Of a stretch of DNA of 64,000 nucleotides, positions 35,174-44,786 are shown piece by piece. Source of the stretch: Gemmatimonadaceae bacterium (GTDB lineage: Bacteria > Gemmatimonadota > Gemmatimonadetes > Gemmatimonadales > Gemmatimonadaceae); the NCBI GenBank assembly GCA_035606695.1, contig DATNEW010000041.1, positions 1 through 64,000 of the forward strand, read 5' to 3'. The position numbers and the translations under genes are program-made. The notes below the pieces were generated by a model. That model made no database searches, was not told where the DNA came from, and saw nothing but the letters and a program-made list of their open reading frames with translations. Within the stretch, counting starts at the first letter, position 1. The number at the start of each line of letters is the position of its first letter.

Positions 35174-36024
35174 GCGGCGCTGGCCATGATCGCCCACGCC
35201 ACGTCCAGGGCATCGCGATTGGGTTTCACGTCGTGCACACGAAAGAGGCGCGCGCCGCGCTCGAGCGCGGCGACATTCGCGCCGACGGTGCCCGCAACGC
35301 GCGCCGACGGAGTGGAAACGCCGGTGAGCTCCCCGATGAATCGTTTGCGCGAAACGCCAACGAGCACGGGGAAACCCAACGATGCCACGCGGCCGAGCGC
35401 CGCCAGCAGCGCGAGAGAATGTTCACCGCGCTTGGAGAATCCAATGCCCGGATCGAGCACGATGCAGTCGCGCGAAACCCCGGCCCCCACGGCCTCCGCG
35501 ACACGCGCGCTCAGCTCACGCACCACGTCGCCCGCGACGTCGTCGCCATACGTTGCGTGCGTGAACGTCGCCATGTCCGACACGCCGCCGCGCGAATGCA
35601 TCAATACCACGCCGGCGCCGCGCTCTGCGCACAACGCGCCCATGGCGGGATCGAGACGAAATGCCGAGACGTCGTTCACGATCGAGACGCCGGCGTCGAG
35701 CGCCGCGCGCGCCACTTCGGACTTCACGGTGTCGATCGACACAGGCAGTGCCGGGTGGACCCGCCGCACCGCTTCGATCACCGGCATCACGCGATGCAAC
35801 TCTTCATCGGCGTTCACGGGAATCGCGCCCTGCGGCCGGGTGGATTCACCACCGACGTCGATGACGTCCGCGCCTTCGTTCACCATCTGATCGACGTGCC
35901 GCAACGCGTCGTCGAGCGACCGCAATCGCCCGCCGTCGCTGAAGCTGTCCGGCGTGACGTTGACGATGCCGAGAATGCGCGGCTTGTCGAGTGACAGTTC
36001 TCCGGTCGCGTGGTGCCAGGGCAT
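35170..36024 (-). CDS. folP: Dihydropteroate synthase
   Basis: 284 residues from an ATG at 36024. Family signatures: ILGIVNVTPDSFSDGG at about residue 17 and VDVGGESTRPQG at about 55, with DPGIGFSKRGEHS and VGVSRKRFIG. It condenses dihydropterin pyrophosphate with p-aminobenzoate in folate synthesis and is the target of sulfonamides. An upstream in-frame ATG at 36054 is made of the TGGGCGN repeat and was not chosen. Confidence 0.95.
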   Translation of the reverse strand: MPWHHATGELSLDKPRILGIVNVTPDSFSDGGRLRSLDDALRHVDQMVNEGADVIDVGGESTRPQGAIPVNADEELHRVMPVIEAVRRVHPALPVSIDTVKSEVARAALDAGVSIVNDVSAFRLDPAMGALCAERGAGVVLMHSRGGVSDMATFTHATYGDDVAGDVVRELSARVAEAVGAGVSRDCIVLDPGIGFSKRGEHSLALLAALGRVASLGFPVLVGVSRKRFIGELTGVSTPSARVAGTVGANVAALERGARLFRVHDVKPNRDALDVAWAIMASAA

Positions 36025-36040
36025 GCGGGGAAAATAGCGG

Positions 36041-36141
36041 GCGTATGGGCGCATGGGCGCATGGGCGAAACGACAAAGGGCGACGGAGTACCCCGTCGCC
36101 CTTTGCAGTTACACCCATCGCCCAGCGCCCAACGCCCATCG
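36041..36141. repeat. Inverted TGGGCGN heptamer arrays around a terminator, copy 3
   Basis: Left arm 36041-36067 (ATGGGCGC units) and right arm 36113-36137 (CGCCCA units) are inverted and enclose the ftsH terminator hairpin. Together they could extend the terminator into one long imperfect stem. Confidence 0.75.
36074..36105 (-). terminator. Terminator after ftsH
   Basis: 13-bp perfect stem (CAAAGGGCGACGG and complement) with a six-base loop, 37 bp after the ftsH stop. On the minus strand it is followed by TCGTTT. It separates the tilS-hpt-ftsH unit from folP. Confidence 0.75.
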
Positions 36142-38133
36142 CTACGCCGGGCTCGGCTCCGGTCCGCCCAGCAGCGGCGGCGGACTGCGGCGTGGCTCGA
36201 CCACCGGCGCCGGCGCGACAGGCGCCGGAAGCGGACCCGCGCCCGACGTACGCGGCGGCAGCGTTTCGCCGCGCGAAAGCATTTCGATGTCGTCGCGCGT
36301 CAACGTCTCGCGCTCGAGCAGCGCCGCGGCAACCTTATGCAGCAGGTCGATGTTCGCCTGCAGCGTCGCCTTGGCCATGTCGTACGTGCGCTTGATCAGC
36401 GCCTTCACTTCAGCGTCGACCATCTGCGCCGTCTGCTCCGACACTTCTCGGCGATGCTGAATCTCGCGGCCGAGGAAGAGCTCCTGCTCGTTGTCGCCCA
36501 CGAGAATCGGGCCGATTGCGTCCGAAAGTCCCCACTGCGTGACGTACCGCCGCGCGATCGACGTCGCCTGCTGAATGTCGCTCGCCGCGCCTGTCGTCAC
36601 ACGATCGTGGCCGAAGATGAGCTCTTCCGCCGTACGGCCGCCATACGCCATGACGAGACGCGCCTCGAGCTGCTGGCGCGTGACAGACACGCGATCATCC
36701 TCAGGCAGCGTGAACGCCAGCCCCAGCGCACGCCCGCGCGGTACGATGGTCACCTTGTGCAGCGGATCGTTGCCGACGACGCGCATGGCGCAGATGGCGT
36801 GGCCACCCTCGTGATACGCGGTCAGGCGACGCTCCTCTTCCTTCATCACCATCGACTTCCGCTCGGCCCCGAGCATGACCTTGTCTTTCGCGTCCTCGAG
36901 ATCGACCATGTAAATCTTCTCATGACCGCGACGGACGGCGAGCAGCGCGCCTTCGTTGACGAGGTTCGCGAGATCGGCGCCCGCCATGCCCGGCGTCCCG
37001 CGCGCCAGCGTCGTGATCTCCACGTCGTCGGCGATCGGCTTGTTGCGCAGGTGCACCTTGAGAATGCCTTCGCGCCCCTTGAGGTCGGGCGCGTCGACGA
37101 CGATCTGGCGATCGAAGCGGCCAGGCCGGAGCAGCGCGGGATCGAGCACGTCGGGCCGATTCGTGGCGGCGATCAGAATGACGCCGTCGTTCGACTCGAA
37201 GCCGTCCATCTCGACCAGCAGCTGATTGAGCGTTTGCTCACGCTCGTCGTGACCACCGCCCAGGCCGGCGCCGCGATGGCGGCCGACCGCGTCGATCTCG
37301 TCGATGAAAATGATGCAAGGCGCATGCGCCTTGCCCTGCTCGAACAGGTCGCGCACGCGGCTCGCGCCCACACCCACGAACATCTCGACGAAGTCGGAGC
37401 CCGACATCGAGAAGAACGGTCGCGCGGCTTCGCCGGCCACCGCCTTCGCGAGGAGCGTCTTACCCGTTCCGGGCGGGCCAACGAGCAAGGCGCCCTTTGG
37501 CAATCGTCCGCCGAGCTTCGTGAACTTCTGCGGATCGCGCAGGAACTCGATGATCTCCTGGAGCTCCTGCTTCGCCTCGTCGGCGCCCGCTACGTCGGCG
37601 AACGTGATCTTTGGCGTGTCGCCGGTGAGCAGCTTCGCTTTCGATTTCCCGAAAGAAAAGGCCTTGTTGCCCCCCGCCTGCATTTGCTTGAACAGGAAGA
37701 GATAGAAGCCAATCAGCAGCAGCCACGGCACGAAGTTCAGAATGGTGCCGAGCCACGAAATGTTCGCGTCCTTGGCTTCGATCGCCACACCCTTGGCGTT
37801 CAGCGCCGCGACTTCCGACTCGGAATTCTCGACGGGCAGGCGAACGGTGAAGTTGCGCGCCTCACCCTGCGTTCCGACCGTCACGCGATTGCGGAACTTG
37901 CCGGTGACGAGCTTGCCCGCGGTGATCGTGACGCTCGCGATGTTGTCGTGCTCGAGCTCGTCACGATACTGCGTGTACGTGATCTGCTTCGTCGCCCCGT
38001 CCCGATTGCCCGAAAGCTGAATCAGAACGACGGGGATGAGCAGGATGAGAATCCAGAAGGACAGGGTCTTGGAGAACCGGCCCCAACTGAACTCCTTCTT
38101 GTTGCCGTTCTTTGGAGAAATTGGCACTGGCAT
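36142..38133 (-). CDS. ftsH: ATP-dependent membrane metalloprotease FtsH
   Basis: 663 residues. N-terminal helix (about 24-41), periplasmic domain, second helix (about 128-148), AAA+ domain with Walker A GPPGTGKT, Walker B IIFIDEID and SRH ([20 protein letters not shown] region), and the zinc protease motif HEGGH. It degrades membrane proteins and short-lived regulators. The C-terminal tail is Pro-rich. The ATG shares one base with the hpt TAA. The tilS-hpt-ftsH order is widely conserved. Confidence 0.96.
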   Translation of the reverse strand: MPVPISPKNGNKKEFSWGRFSKTLSFWILILLIPVVLIQLSGNRDGATKQITYTQYRDELEHDNIASVTITAGKLVTGKFRNRVTVGTQGEARNFTVRLPVENSESEVAALNAKGVAIEAKDANISWLGTILNFVPWLLLIGFYLFLFKQMQAGGNKAFSFGKSKAKLLTGDTPKITFADVAGADEAKQELQEIIEFLRDPQKFTKLGGRLPKGALLVGPPGTGKTLLAKAVAGEAARPFFSMSGSDFVEMFVGVGASRVRDLFEQGKAHAPCIIFIDEIDAVGRHRGAGLGGGHDEREQTLNQLLVEMDGFESNDGVILIAATNRPDVLDPALLRPGRFDRQIVVDAPDLKGREGILKVHLRNKPIADDVEITTLARGTPGMAGADLANLVNEGALLAVRRGHEKIYMVDLEDAKDKVMLGAERKSMVMKEEERRLTAYHEGGHAICAMRVVGNDPLHKVTIVPRGRALGLAFTLPEDDRVSVTRQQLEARLVMAYGGRTAEELIFGHDRVTTGAASDIQQATSIARRYVTQWGLSDAIGPILVGDNEQELFLGREIQHRREVSEQTAQMVDAEVKALIKRTYDMAKATLQANIDLLHKVAAALLERETLTRDDIEMLSRGETLPPRTSGAGPLPAPVAPAPVVEPRRSPPPLLGGPEPSPA

Positions 38134-38654
38134 TACTGCAAGCTCGCGATATACGGAATGTGCCGAAAATTCTCGGCGTGATCTAACCCATACCCCACCA
38201 GGAACTCGTTGGGTGCATCGAACCCGATGAACCGCGTCGGATACCGGAGCTCGGTCGCGATGTGCTTATGCAGCAACGCGCATATCTCCACCGAACGCGG
38301 TTTCCGTGCCTGCAACAGGTCCATCAGCCGGCTCAACGTCCGGCCGGTGTCCACGATGTCCTCAACGAGCAAAATATGCTTCCCCTCGAGCTCGGTCTCC
38401 GGATCGTACAACAACCGGACGTTCCCGCTGGATACGGTGGAATCCCCGTAGCTGGATGCCACCAGAAAGTCGACCTGCAGCGGCCGACCGATCTCACGCA
38501 CCAAATCGCTCAAGAAAATAAAACTTCCCTTCAACAGCCCGAGCACCAGCAACTCGCCTTCCGGATACGCGCCGGTGATCTCCGCGGCCATTTCGCGGAC
38601 GCGCTCGGCGATCTGTTCTTTCGTGTAGACGATACGGCGAACCGTACGTCCCAT
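38133..38654 (-). CDS. hpt: Hypoxanthine phosphoribosyltransferase
   Basis: 173 residues from an ATG at 38654; a GTG at 38684 would add ten. PRPP-binding motif HILLVEDIVDTGRTL, KGSFIFLSDL and FLVGYGLDHAENFRHIPYI are typical of bacterial Hpt. It salvages hypoxanthine or guanine to IMP or GMP. The shorter start matches the usual spacing of about five residues before the RRIVYTKEQIAERV helix. It overlaps ftsH by one base. Confidence 0.93.
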   Translation of the reverse strand: MGRTVRRIVYTKEQIAERVREMAAEITGAYPEGELLVLGLLKGSFIFLSDLVREIGRPLQVDFLVASSYGDSTVSSGNVRLLYDPETELEGKHILLVEDIVDTGRTLSRLMDLLQARKPRSVEICALLHKHIATELRYPTRFIGFDAPNEFLVGYGLDHAENFRHIPYIASLQ

Positions 38655-38664
38655 CAGTCGTGGA

Positions 38665-39969
38665 TCAGCGGTTGATGTATTCACAGATGAAAGGTAAACC
38701 CGGCTGGCCCGGCCGTGCGGTCGCCGCCTCGCTGCGGCGCACTCCGGGAATCCACACGATGCGATCCCCTGCCAGCACTACGGGCCACCCCGCCCGTTGG
38801 TGTCCCGTCACACCCGCATCCGACAAATAGTGTTTCACCTTTCGCGGCTCCGCACCTTCGCAAACGACCATCGAGTCGCCGGCCTGCCACGGCCGCACCA
38901 CCAACGGCTCGTCGGCGGGCAACCATGCCGACCATGAATCATCGCGTTCCGTAGCGTCGGGGTGCCGCCGAAACGACCAGTCGCCCCAGTTCGTTTGGTT
39001 GGACAGCTCGAGCGCCGCCGGCGTTACGGCCTCGATATCCGACGGCCGCAATTGGAACGCGTCACGCGACCGAACAACTTCCCAACCACCGGCGAGCGGA
39101 ATTCGTGCGCCGACACGACCAAGGCGCGTGAACGCCGCCAGTCGTTCGACGCCGCGGCGATCCAGAATCGCTCCGGCGCGCGCCGCAATCGCCGGCCACA
39201 GCACAGCGACTTCCACCTCCCGCCGCGACTCGAGCGCCGCGGCCGGAATATCGAGGCCACGGCCCGCCTCCCGCATGCGAATCCCGAGCTCTTCGACATA
39301 CGCTTCGACGTCGGCGCGCCAACGGGCTGCCTTGCGCGCCACGCCAACCAATTCCTGCTCGATGTTCGGCCGCGCGCGCCGCATGGCCGGCAGTAAATCG
39401 TGTCGTACACGGTTGCGGAAATAGTCCGCCGACATGTTCGACGGATCTTCCACCCACTGCAGTCCTTCGGCACGCGCGTACGCCGTGACCTCGCGCCGCG
39501 ACGTTCTGATCAGCGGGCGCAGATGCGGGCTTGCCGCAAACAAGCCGGCCAATCCTCGCGCCCCCGCGTCGCGCAAGGTGCGCATCAGGACGGTTTCGAC
39601 CTGATCGTCCGCGGTGTGCGCCGTACTGACGACCGCCTCACGCTCGGTCGCGACGCGACGCAGAAAGGCCCAGCGCGCCTCGCGCAGCTCGGCCTCGGTG
39701 CGCAGCGCATCGACGGCGCGATCGGTCTCGAACTGAATTCCGAGCGAGGCAGATCGGCGCTCCACTTCGGCGCGCGCCGTCGCCGCGGCGACGCCGGTGC
39801 CATGATCGAAGGTGGCCACGATCAAGCGGTCGCGCGGCACCGCGTGCGCTGCGGCATCGAGCAGGACCATGGAGTCGAGGCCGCCCGACACGGCGAGAAC
39901 GACACGTGCATGCGAATTGAACGCCGCGCGCACGGATTGACGAATGGATGACGTTTCCCGAATGCTCAC
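38665..39969 (-). CDS. tilS: tRNA-Ile lysidine synthetase TilS
   Basis: 434 residues from a GTG at 39969; no better start with a ribosome binding site is seen. N-terminal ATP pyrophosphatase domain with the PP-loop VLAVSGGLDSM, followed by VEDPSNMSADYFRNRVRHDLLP and a C-terminal TilS domain ending in the AGVTGHQRAGWPVV region. It modifies C34 of the tRNA-Ile with CAU anticodon to lysidine so that AUA is read. First gene of the tilS-hpt-ftsH unit. Confidence 0.93.
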   Translation of the reverse strand: MSIRETSSIRQSVRAAFNSHARVVLAVSGGLDSMVLLDAAAHAVPRDRLIVATFDHGTGVAAATARAEVERRSASLGIQFETDRAVDALRTEAELREARWAFLRRVATEREAVVSTAHTADDQVETVLMRTLRDAGARGLAGLFAASPHLRPLIRTSRREVTAYARAEGLQWVEDPSNMSADYFRNRVRHDLLPAMRRARPNIEQELVGVARKAARWRADVEAYVEELGIRMREAGRGLDIPAAALESRREVEVAVLWPAIAARAGAILDRRGVERLAAFTRLGRVGARIPLAGGWEVVRSRDAFQLRPSDIEAVTPAALELSNQTNWGDWSFRRHPDATERDDSWSAWLPADEPLVVRPWQAGDSMVVCEGAEPRKVKHYLSDAGVTGHQRAGWPVVLAGDRIVWIPGVRRSEAATARPGQPGLPFICEYINR

Positions 39970-40009
39970 CCTCGAAAGATAGCCGAGGGATTCGCGCGGG
40001 TCGGTCCAC

Positions 40010-40038
40010 TGGAACGGCAGAACGGAGCCCACTATACT
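40010..40038 (+). promoter_or_regulatory. Possible promoter of the small membrane protein gene
   Basis: TATACT at 40033-40038 is a good -10. The -35 at 17 bp spacing is TGGAAC, only three of six matches. It lies in the divergent region between tilS and the gene starting at 40096. Confidence 0.4.
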
Positions 40039-40095
40039 GTTCTGCGGTCGGCGCGTTGCGTCTTCTCTGGTTCGACGAGCTTCAGGAGCACTCGC

Positions 40096-40281
40096 TTGGA
40101 AACACACGGTCCACTCGGCACGCTCTGGGTCAGCATCGCTCTCGGATGCTTCTACATCGCGCTGATCTGGTTGAACACCCTGCTCGGCTTCTTCCTCACG
40201 CCGTTGTTCATGATTCCGGCGACGTGGGTGATGGACCGGCTGGGCGATCGCCGCGACGAGCCGAACACGTCGCGCGTTTAG
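40096..40281 (+). CDS. Small membrane protein
   Basis: 61 residues from a TTG preceded by AGGAG eight bases upstream. One long hydrophobic region (about 8-46, WVSIALGCFYIALIW and LLGFFLTPLFMIPATWVM) can form two helices with a short turn, followed by a charged tail (DRLGDRRDEPN). No family recognised. It is a single gene followed by a terminator at 40330. Confidence 0.6.
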   Translation: METHGPLGTLWVSIALGCFYIALIWLNTLLGFFLTPLFMIPATWVMDRLGDRRDEPNTSRV

Positions 40282-40314
40282 TTCGGCCTGATTCGACGCG
40301 GAGCGTCGGTCGTC

Positions 40315-43203
40315 ATGCGTGTCTTGTCGAGGACGGGGAGCTTCCCCGTCCTTTTTCTTTTGGCGGCAATCTCATTGCCGGCGCGCGCGCAGTACACGAT
40401 GCGCACCTGGCTGCCGTGGAGCACGATCGAGACGGCCCACTTCGCGTTTCACTATCCCGCGGATCTCGAGCAGTGGACGCGCAGCCTCGCCACGCGCGCC
40501 GAGGCGATCCACGATGTCGTGCAGTCGATCGTTGGATATGCGCCGCCCAAGCGAACACAGGTCGTGGTCGACGATCCGTACGATCTGTCGAACGGATTCG
40601 CGTATCCGTTCATCGACGAGCCGGTGATCAATCTCTGGGCGGTCGCGCCCGATCCCCGCGAAGACGTCGGCGAGTTCCGCGGCTGGGGAGAAACGCTCCT
40701 CTCGCACGAGTTCACGCACATTGCTCATCTCTCACGGCCGTCGCGTAATCCGCGCACGCGACTCCTGACGCGATTGATTCCGATTCAGTTCGGTCCAATT
40801 CCCGTCAACGCGCCGCGGTGGGTCATCGAGGGATACGCCACTTACGCCGAGGGCAAAGCAACGGGCTCGGGACGACCGCATGGCGTCTGGCGACCCGCGT
40901 TTCTGCGACAGTGGGCACTCGAGGGCGCGCTTCCGCGGTACGAACAGCTCGACGGATTCGGCTCGTTCAACGGCGGCGAGTTCGCATACCTCGCCGGCTC
41001 GGCATTCCTGGAATGGCTGGCGCAGCGGCAAGGCGATTCATCGCTCGTCGCACTATGGCGCCGCATGAGCGCGCGGCAGCTGCGAACGTTCGACGACGCA
41101 TTCATCGGCGTTTACGGCGAGAGTCCGCGCGCGCTGTATGGTCGATTCACGACCGAGCTGACGGGCAACGCCCTCGAGATCTCGCGCCACCTTCGCGCCG
41201 CGTTTCCCGGCGACACGGGCGAGGTCGTGCAGCGCCTCGCCTGGCAGACGGGCGATCCGTCCATCTCACGCGACGGCAAACGTGTTGCACTCGTCATGCG
41301 GGCGCCGAACCGCCCATCGCGCGTCGTGGTGTGGAGCACGGCGCCGCAACCGGACACGGGTCGGGCGAAACACGACTCGCTGCTCCTGGCGCGTGATCCC
41401 GAAGACGTTCCCGCTCGCACGATCTATCCTCCGCCGAAGCGCGTCCTCGCATCACTGCAAGCCAGGGCGGGCGCGCCGTACGACAATCCGCGCTTCCTGA
41501 AGGATGGACGCATCCTGCTATCGCGCGAGACGCAAATCGGCGACGGCACGACGCGTCCCGATCTCTACATTTGGAACCCGGCGAAGCAATCAGTCAAGCG
41601 CATCACGCACGGCGCAGCCGTCCGAAACGCGGATCCGATGCCCGACGGCCGATCCGCCGTCGCCGAGCGTTGTGTGCATGGATGGTGTGACGTCGCGGTG
41701 GTCGATCTCGAGAGCGGGCGCGTACGCGTGGTACTCACGGGAACACCGCGATTCACCTTCTACCACCCGCGCGTGTCGCCGGACGGCGGCCGCGTGCTCG
41801 TGTCGCTCAACTCCGATGGACGCTGGGAGTTGATCGCCTTCGATACGACGTACCACCACTCCGAGACGATCGGCATCACTCATCATGGAAACGTCTACGA
41901 TGGAACGTGGACGAGTCCAACGACGATCGTCGCGACGTCCGACTCGAGCGGCATTCCAGATCTCATATCATACGAAATTGGTGCGTTCCGCGGATTTCGG
42001 ACCTTGACCCACGTCACGGGCGCGGCGGTTGCGCCCGAATTCAATCCCGCCGACAGCTCGATCTGGTTCCTCTCGCTGTATTCGCGCGGTTACGATCTCC
42101 GACGCATTGCCACGCGGGGTGCGATCGATACGGTGACCGTCGCGTCCGATCGCCGCCTCGCGCCCGCGGCGCGCATCGCGGCGGAGCCACGCCCGCCATT
42201 CGATTCCGGCGCCGTCTCGCGACCGCGGCCCTTTGGCCTTGGGCCGCGGATTTCGCGCTGGTTCCCCACCGGCAGCAAGGATGCCGACGGCGCCGTCGGC
42301 ATCCTCGGCATCACGAACGTCGACGTCATCGGACGCGGCGAGCTGATTGGAAAGTTCGGCGTGGGCGATCGCGCCTCGTGGCACGGTGCCGCGCTCGACG
42401 CAACGTGGCGGGGAACGCGACCATTCATTCGCGCCGAGGTCTTCGACGCGCGGCAGTCGCCAAGTGGCACGGAGACGGGCTCGCCTCCGGCCTCGAACCT
42501 GGATGCGGTCACCGCCGGCGCACTCGTCGGACTCGATGCACAAGCGCAGTTCGACGCCTCGACGGCCCGAGCGCGCGCGTTCGCCACGTCGTCGCGCCTG
42601 GTCTCGGGCGTCGTCACGTCGCGGACGATGTTCATCGTCGAGGGCAGCGGTTCGTACACGCAGCGCGGCATCGGCTGGAATACGTCCGAGTCGTTCAGCG
42701 CCAACATCACGAAGGGACGCAGCTTCGACTCGCGGTTCGATCGCAACGTCGCAACTGTCGGGTTCACCGCCAGCACCTTCGTTCCGGTACGCATCGCCGC
42801 CGCGGCCACCTACGGCTTCACGAGCGACGATGCGCCCGCGTTCGAGCGCATGGCGCTCGGCGGCTCCGTCTCGCCGATTCTCGATCCGGCGCTGCTCACC
42901 CAGCGCGTGCCCATGCCGGTGCTCCCGACGGGCGTCGCGACGGGGACATCAGCATTTGCATATAAAATCTCTCTTATCGAAAATCCGCTCGCGCTGTACT
43001 GGTGGCAGGGGAGCGCCACCGAGCCCGATCGGCGATTCGCCACATGGCACCGCGTCGCCGGCGCCGAGTGGACGGTGAACGTCCCGCAAATGCAGGCGGT
43101 GGGCACACCGGCCGCGCGGGCCGTCGTCGGAGGCGGTGAGTCGCTCGACGTCCCGCTCCGCCATCGCTTCAGCCTCTACGCCAGCCTCGTGCTCACGCCG
43201 TAA
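40315..43203 (+). CDS. Secreted protease-propeller-barrel-like protein
   Basis: 962 residues. Signal peptide about 1-25 (PVLFLLAAISLPARA). Residues 40-290 form a peptidase MA-like domain with the zinc motif HEFTH (about 131-135) and WVIEGYATYAEG downstream. Residues about 310-610 hold TolB/WD40-type repeats (GKRVALVMR, PRFTFYHPRVSPDGGRVLVSLNSD). Residues about 660-962 are rich in alternating aromatic strands (GVGDRASWHGAALDATW, LYASLVLTP at the end) and look like an outer-membrane beta barrel. The three-part plan occurs in several uncharacterised proteins; the substrate is unknown. The signal peptide is encoded across a terminator hairpin. Confidence 0.75.
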   Translation: MRVLSRTGSFPVLFLLAAISLPARAQYTMRTWLPWSTIETAHFAFHYPADLEQWTRSLATRAEAIHDVVQSIVGYAPPKRTQVVVDDPYDLSNGFAYPFIDEPVINLWAVAPDPREDVGEFRGWGETLLSHEFTHIAHLSRPSRNPRTRLLTRLIPIQFGPIPVNAPRWVIEGYATYAEGKATGSGRPHGVWRPAFLRQWALEGALPRYEQLDGFGSFNGGEFAYLAGSAFLEWLAQRQGDSSLVALWRRMSARQLRTFDDAFIGVYGESPRALYGRFTTELTGNALEISRHLRAAFPGDTGEVVQRLAWQTGDPSISRDGKRVALVMRAPNRPSRVVVWSTAPQPDTGRAKHDSLLLARDPEDVPARTIYPPPKRVLASLQARAGAPYDNPRFLKDGRILLSRETQIGDGTTRPDLYIWNPAKQSVKRITHGAAVRNADPMPDGRSAVAERCVHGWCDVAVVDLESGRVRVVLTGTPRFTFYHPRVSPDGGRVLVSLNSDGRWELIAFDTTYHHSETIGITHHGNVYDGTWTSPTTIVATSDSSGIPDLISYEIGAFRGFRTLTHVTGAAVAPEFNPADSSIWFLSLYSRGYDLRRIATRGAIDTVTVASDRRLAPAARIAAEPRPPFDSGAVSRPRPFGLGPRISRWFPTGSKDADGAVGILGITNVDVIGRGELIGKFGVGDRASWHGAALDATWRGTRPFIRAEVFDARQSPSGTETGSPPASNLDAVTAGALVGLDAQAQFDASTARARAFATSSRLVSGVVTSRTMFIVEGSGSYTQRGIGWNTSESFSANITKGRSFDSRFDRNVATVGFTASTFVPVRIAAAATYGFTSDDAPAFERMALGGSVSPILDPALLTQRVPMPVLPTGVATGTSAFAYKISLIENPLALYWWQGSATEPDRRFATWHRVAGAEWTVNVPQMQAVGTPAARAVVGGGESLDVPLRHRFSLYASLVLTP
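40330..40360 (+). terminator. Intrinsic terminator overlapping the next start region
   Basis: AGGACGGGGA pairs with TCCCCGTCCT over a three-base loop and is followed by TTTTTCTTTT. It is placed 48 bp after the stop of the small membrane protein gene, but inside codons 6-15 of the 962-residue gene. Confidence 0.7.
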
Positions 43204-43261
43204 GCGGCGTGTATGGGCGCACGCGGTGACTGTGCGGCCGAAGCCGAACCGTGACGCACCA

Positions 43262-43290
43262 GCGACACAGCAGCAGGTTCATCCTATATT
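43262..43290 (+). promoter_or_regulatory. Possible promoter of the FadL-like gene
   Basis: GCGACA (43262-43267) and TATATT (43285-43290) with a 17-bp spacer, about 70 bp before the start codon at 43359. Four of six and five of six consensus matches. Confidence 0.4.
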
Positions 43291-43358
43291 TCCCGCTTCC
43301 CGAACGTCCGGCTCCGTCGCCGGATTGGGCGACTGCGCCACAATCAGGAGGAAGCGCG

Positions 43359-44768
43359 ATGATGGTTCACCGTGTCACACGGTTGTTCTTTGCGTCGGCG
43401 GCGTGCCTCGTTCCCGCCACGTTGCTCGGTCAAGGGTTTGGCCTCAACGAGATCGGCTCGTGCGCGATCGGCCGGGCCTTCGCCGTTGCGGCATCGCCGT
43501 GTCGCGATGCATCGACCATCTTCTGGAATCCAGCGGCCGCGACGTCGCTGACGGGATGGAACGTCACGGCGGGCGGCGCGTTCGTCGCGCTCAAGGGCTC
43601 GTTCACGCAGGACACGACCCTTCGAAAGTTCAACGCAATCCAGCCGACGGCGTTCGTCCCGCACGTCTTCGTCAACTATCACAAGGCGGGCAGTAGTTTG
43701 GCGTGGGGCGTCGGAGGGTACGTGCCCTACGGCCTCACGTCGGAGTGGGCGAATGATTTCCCGGGACGGTTCGAGGCCGAAAAGGCGTCGTTGCAGACGT
43801 TCTACATTCAGCCCAACGTCGCCTGGCAGATCAACAGCAAGTGGTCCGTTGGCGGCGGCCCGATCTGGGGACATTCGACGGTGGAATTGATCCAGGCCGT
43901 CGATCTGTCGGCGCAGCCGCTGCCAACCGGTGGTACGTTCGCGAATATCGGCGTCGCGACACCGACTGAGTTCGCCCGCGCGCACCTCAAGGGCAGCGCC
44001 ACCGCCTTCGGCGTGCAGCTTGGCGTATCGGGCCAGATCAACCCGAATTGGTCGGTCGGTGCGCGGTTCCTTTCGCCACTCGAGTTGAAGTACGACAATG
44101 CCGACGCAACCTTCGACCAGGTGAAGACGGGCTTGATCGTCGGCGGAACGCTGCCCGGCCCCACGCAGCAGACAACGATTCCGGCCGGCACACCGATCGA
44201 TTTGCTCGTCGGCCCGCAATTCCAGTCGGGCGGAGCGCTCGTCGCGCAGAAGGCGAACACGAAGATCACGCATCCCGCGCAGTTTCAGGCCGGCGTTGCC
44301 TACTCGGGGTATCGCAACTGGCTCCTCGAGGGCGACTACGCGTTCGTCGGCTGGAAGCGCTTCGACGCCTTGCCCGTGAACTTCGAGGGTCCGGCTCTCA
44401 ACTCGAGCCGCACGCTGATCGAGCAATACAACAACTCGTCCGCCATTCGGTTGGGCGCCGAGTACACGATTCCGAGCGAGGGGTGGAAGCTTCGCGCGGG
44501 ATTCGCCGGTGTCGCGAGCGCCGCGCCGCCTGAGACCGTGACGCCGCTGTTGCCCGAGCAGGACCGCACCTACTGGACGATCGGCGCGGGCATTCCACTG
44601 TGGAAGATGTGGACGCTCGATGCGTCGTATGCGCGTGTGGCCACGTCGGGTTCGCGCGGCCGCATCGTCGAGCGGATAAACGCCAGCCAGACCGCCGCGC
44701 AACTCAACTCGGGCGTGTTCGATTTGTCGGCGAACATCGTCTCGTTCACGCTCAAGGCCAACTTCTAA
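43359..44768 (+). CDS. FadL/OMPP1-type outer-membrane protein
   Basis: 469 residues from an ATG at 43359 with AGGAGG seven bases upstream. Signal peptide about 1-24 ending LLGQ. The mature N-terminus (GFGLNEIGSCAIGRAFAVAA, then ASTIFWNPAAA) is the FadL hatch signature, and the C-terminus ends in FTLKANF with the terminal Phe of beta barrels. It would let hydrophobic compounds such as fatty acids cross the outer membrane. The adjacent SGNH hydrolase (18 bp downstream) could release such substrates; that link is inference. Confidence 0.88.
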   Translation: MMVHRVTRLFFASAACLVPATLLGQGFGLNEIGSCAIGRAFAVAASPCRDASTIFWNPAAATSLTGWNVTAGGAFVALKGSFTQDTTLRKFNAIQPTAFVPHVFVNYHKAGSSLAWGVGGYVPYGLTSEWANDFPGRFEAEKASLQTFYIQPNVAWQINSKWSVGGGPIWGHSTVELIQAVDLSAQPLPTGGTFANIGVATPTEFARAHLKGSATAFGVQLGVSGQINPNWSVGARFLSPLELKYDNADATFDQVKTGLIVGGTLPGPTQQTTIPAGTPIDLLVGPQFQSGGALVAQKANTKITHPAQFQAGVAYSGYRNWLLEGDYAFVGWKRFDALPVNFEGPALNSSRTLIEQYNNSSAIRLGAEYTIPSEGWKLRAGFAGVASAAPPETVTPLLPEQDRTYWTIGAGIPLWKMWTLDASYARVATSGSRGRIVERINASQTAAQLNSGVFDLSANIVSFTLKANF

Positions 44769-44786
44769 CCCACAGGGGAAACGACG

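Noticed and set aside
36025-36054. Longer folP form starting at ATG 36054
   Set aside because: The added codons come from the TGGGCGN repeat and do not match dihydropteroate synthase N-termini.
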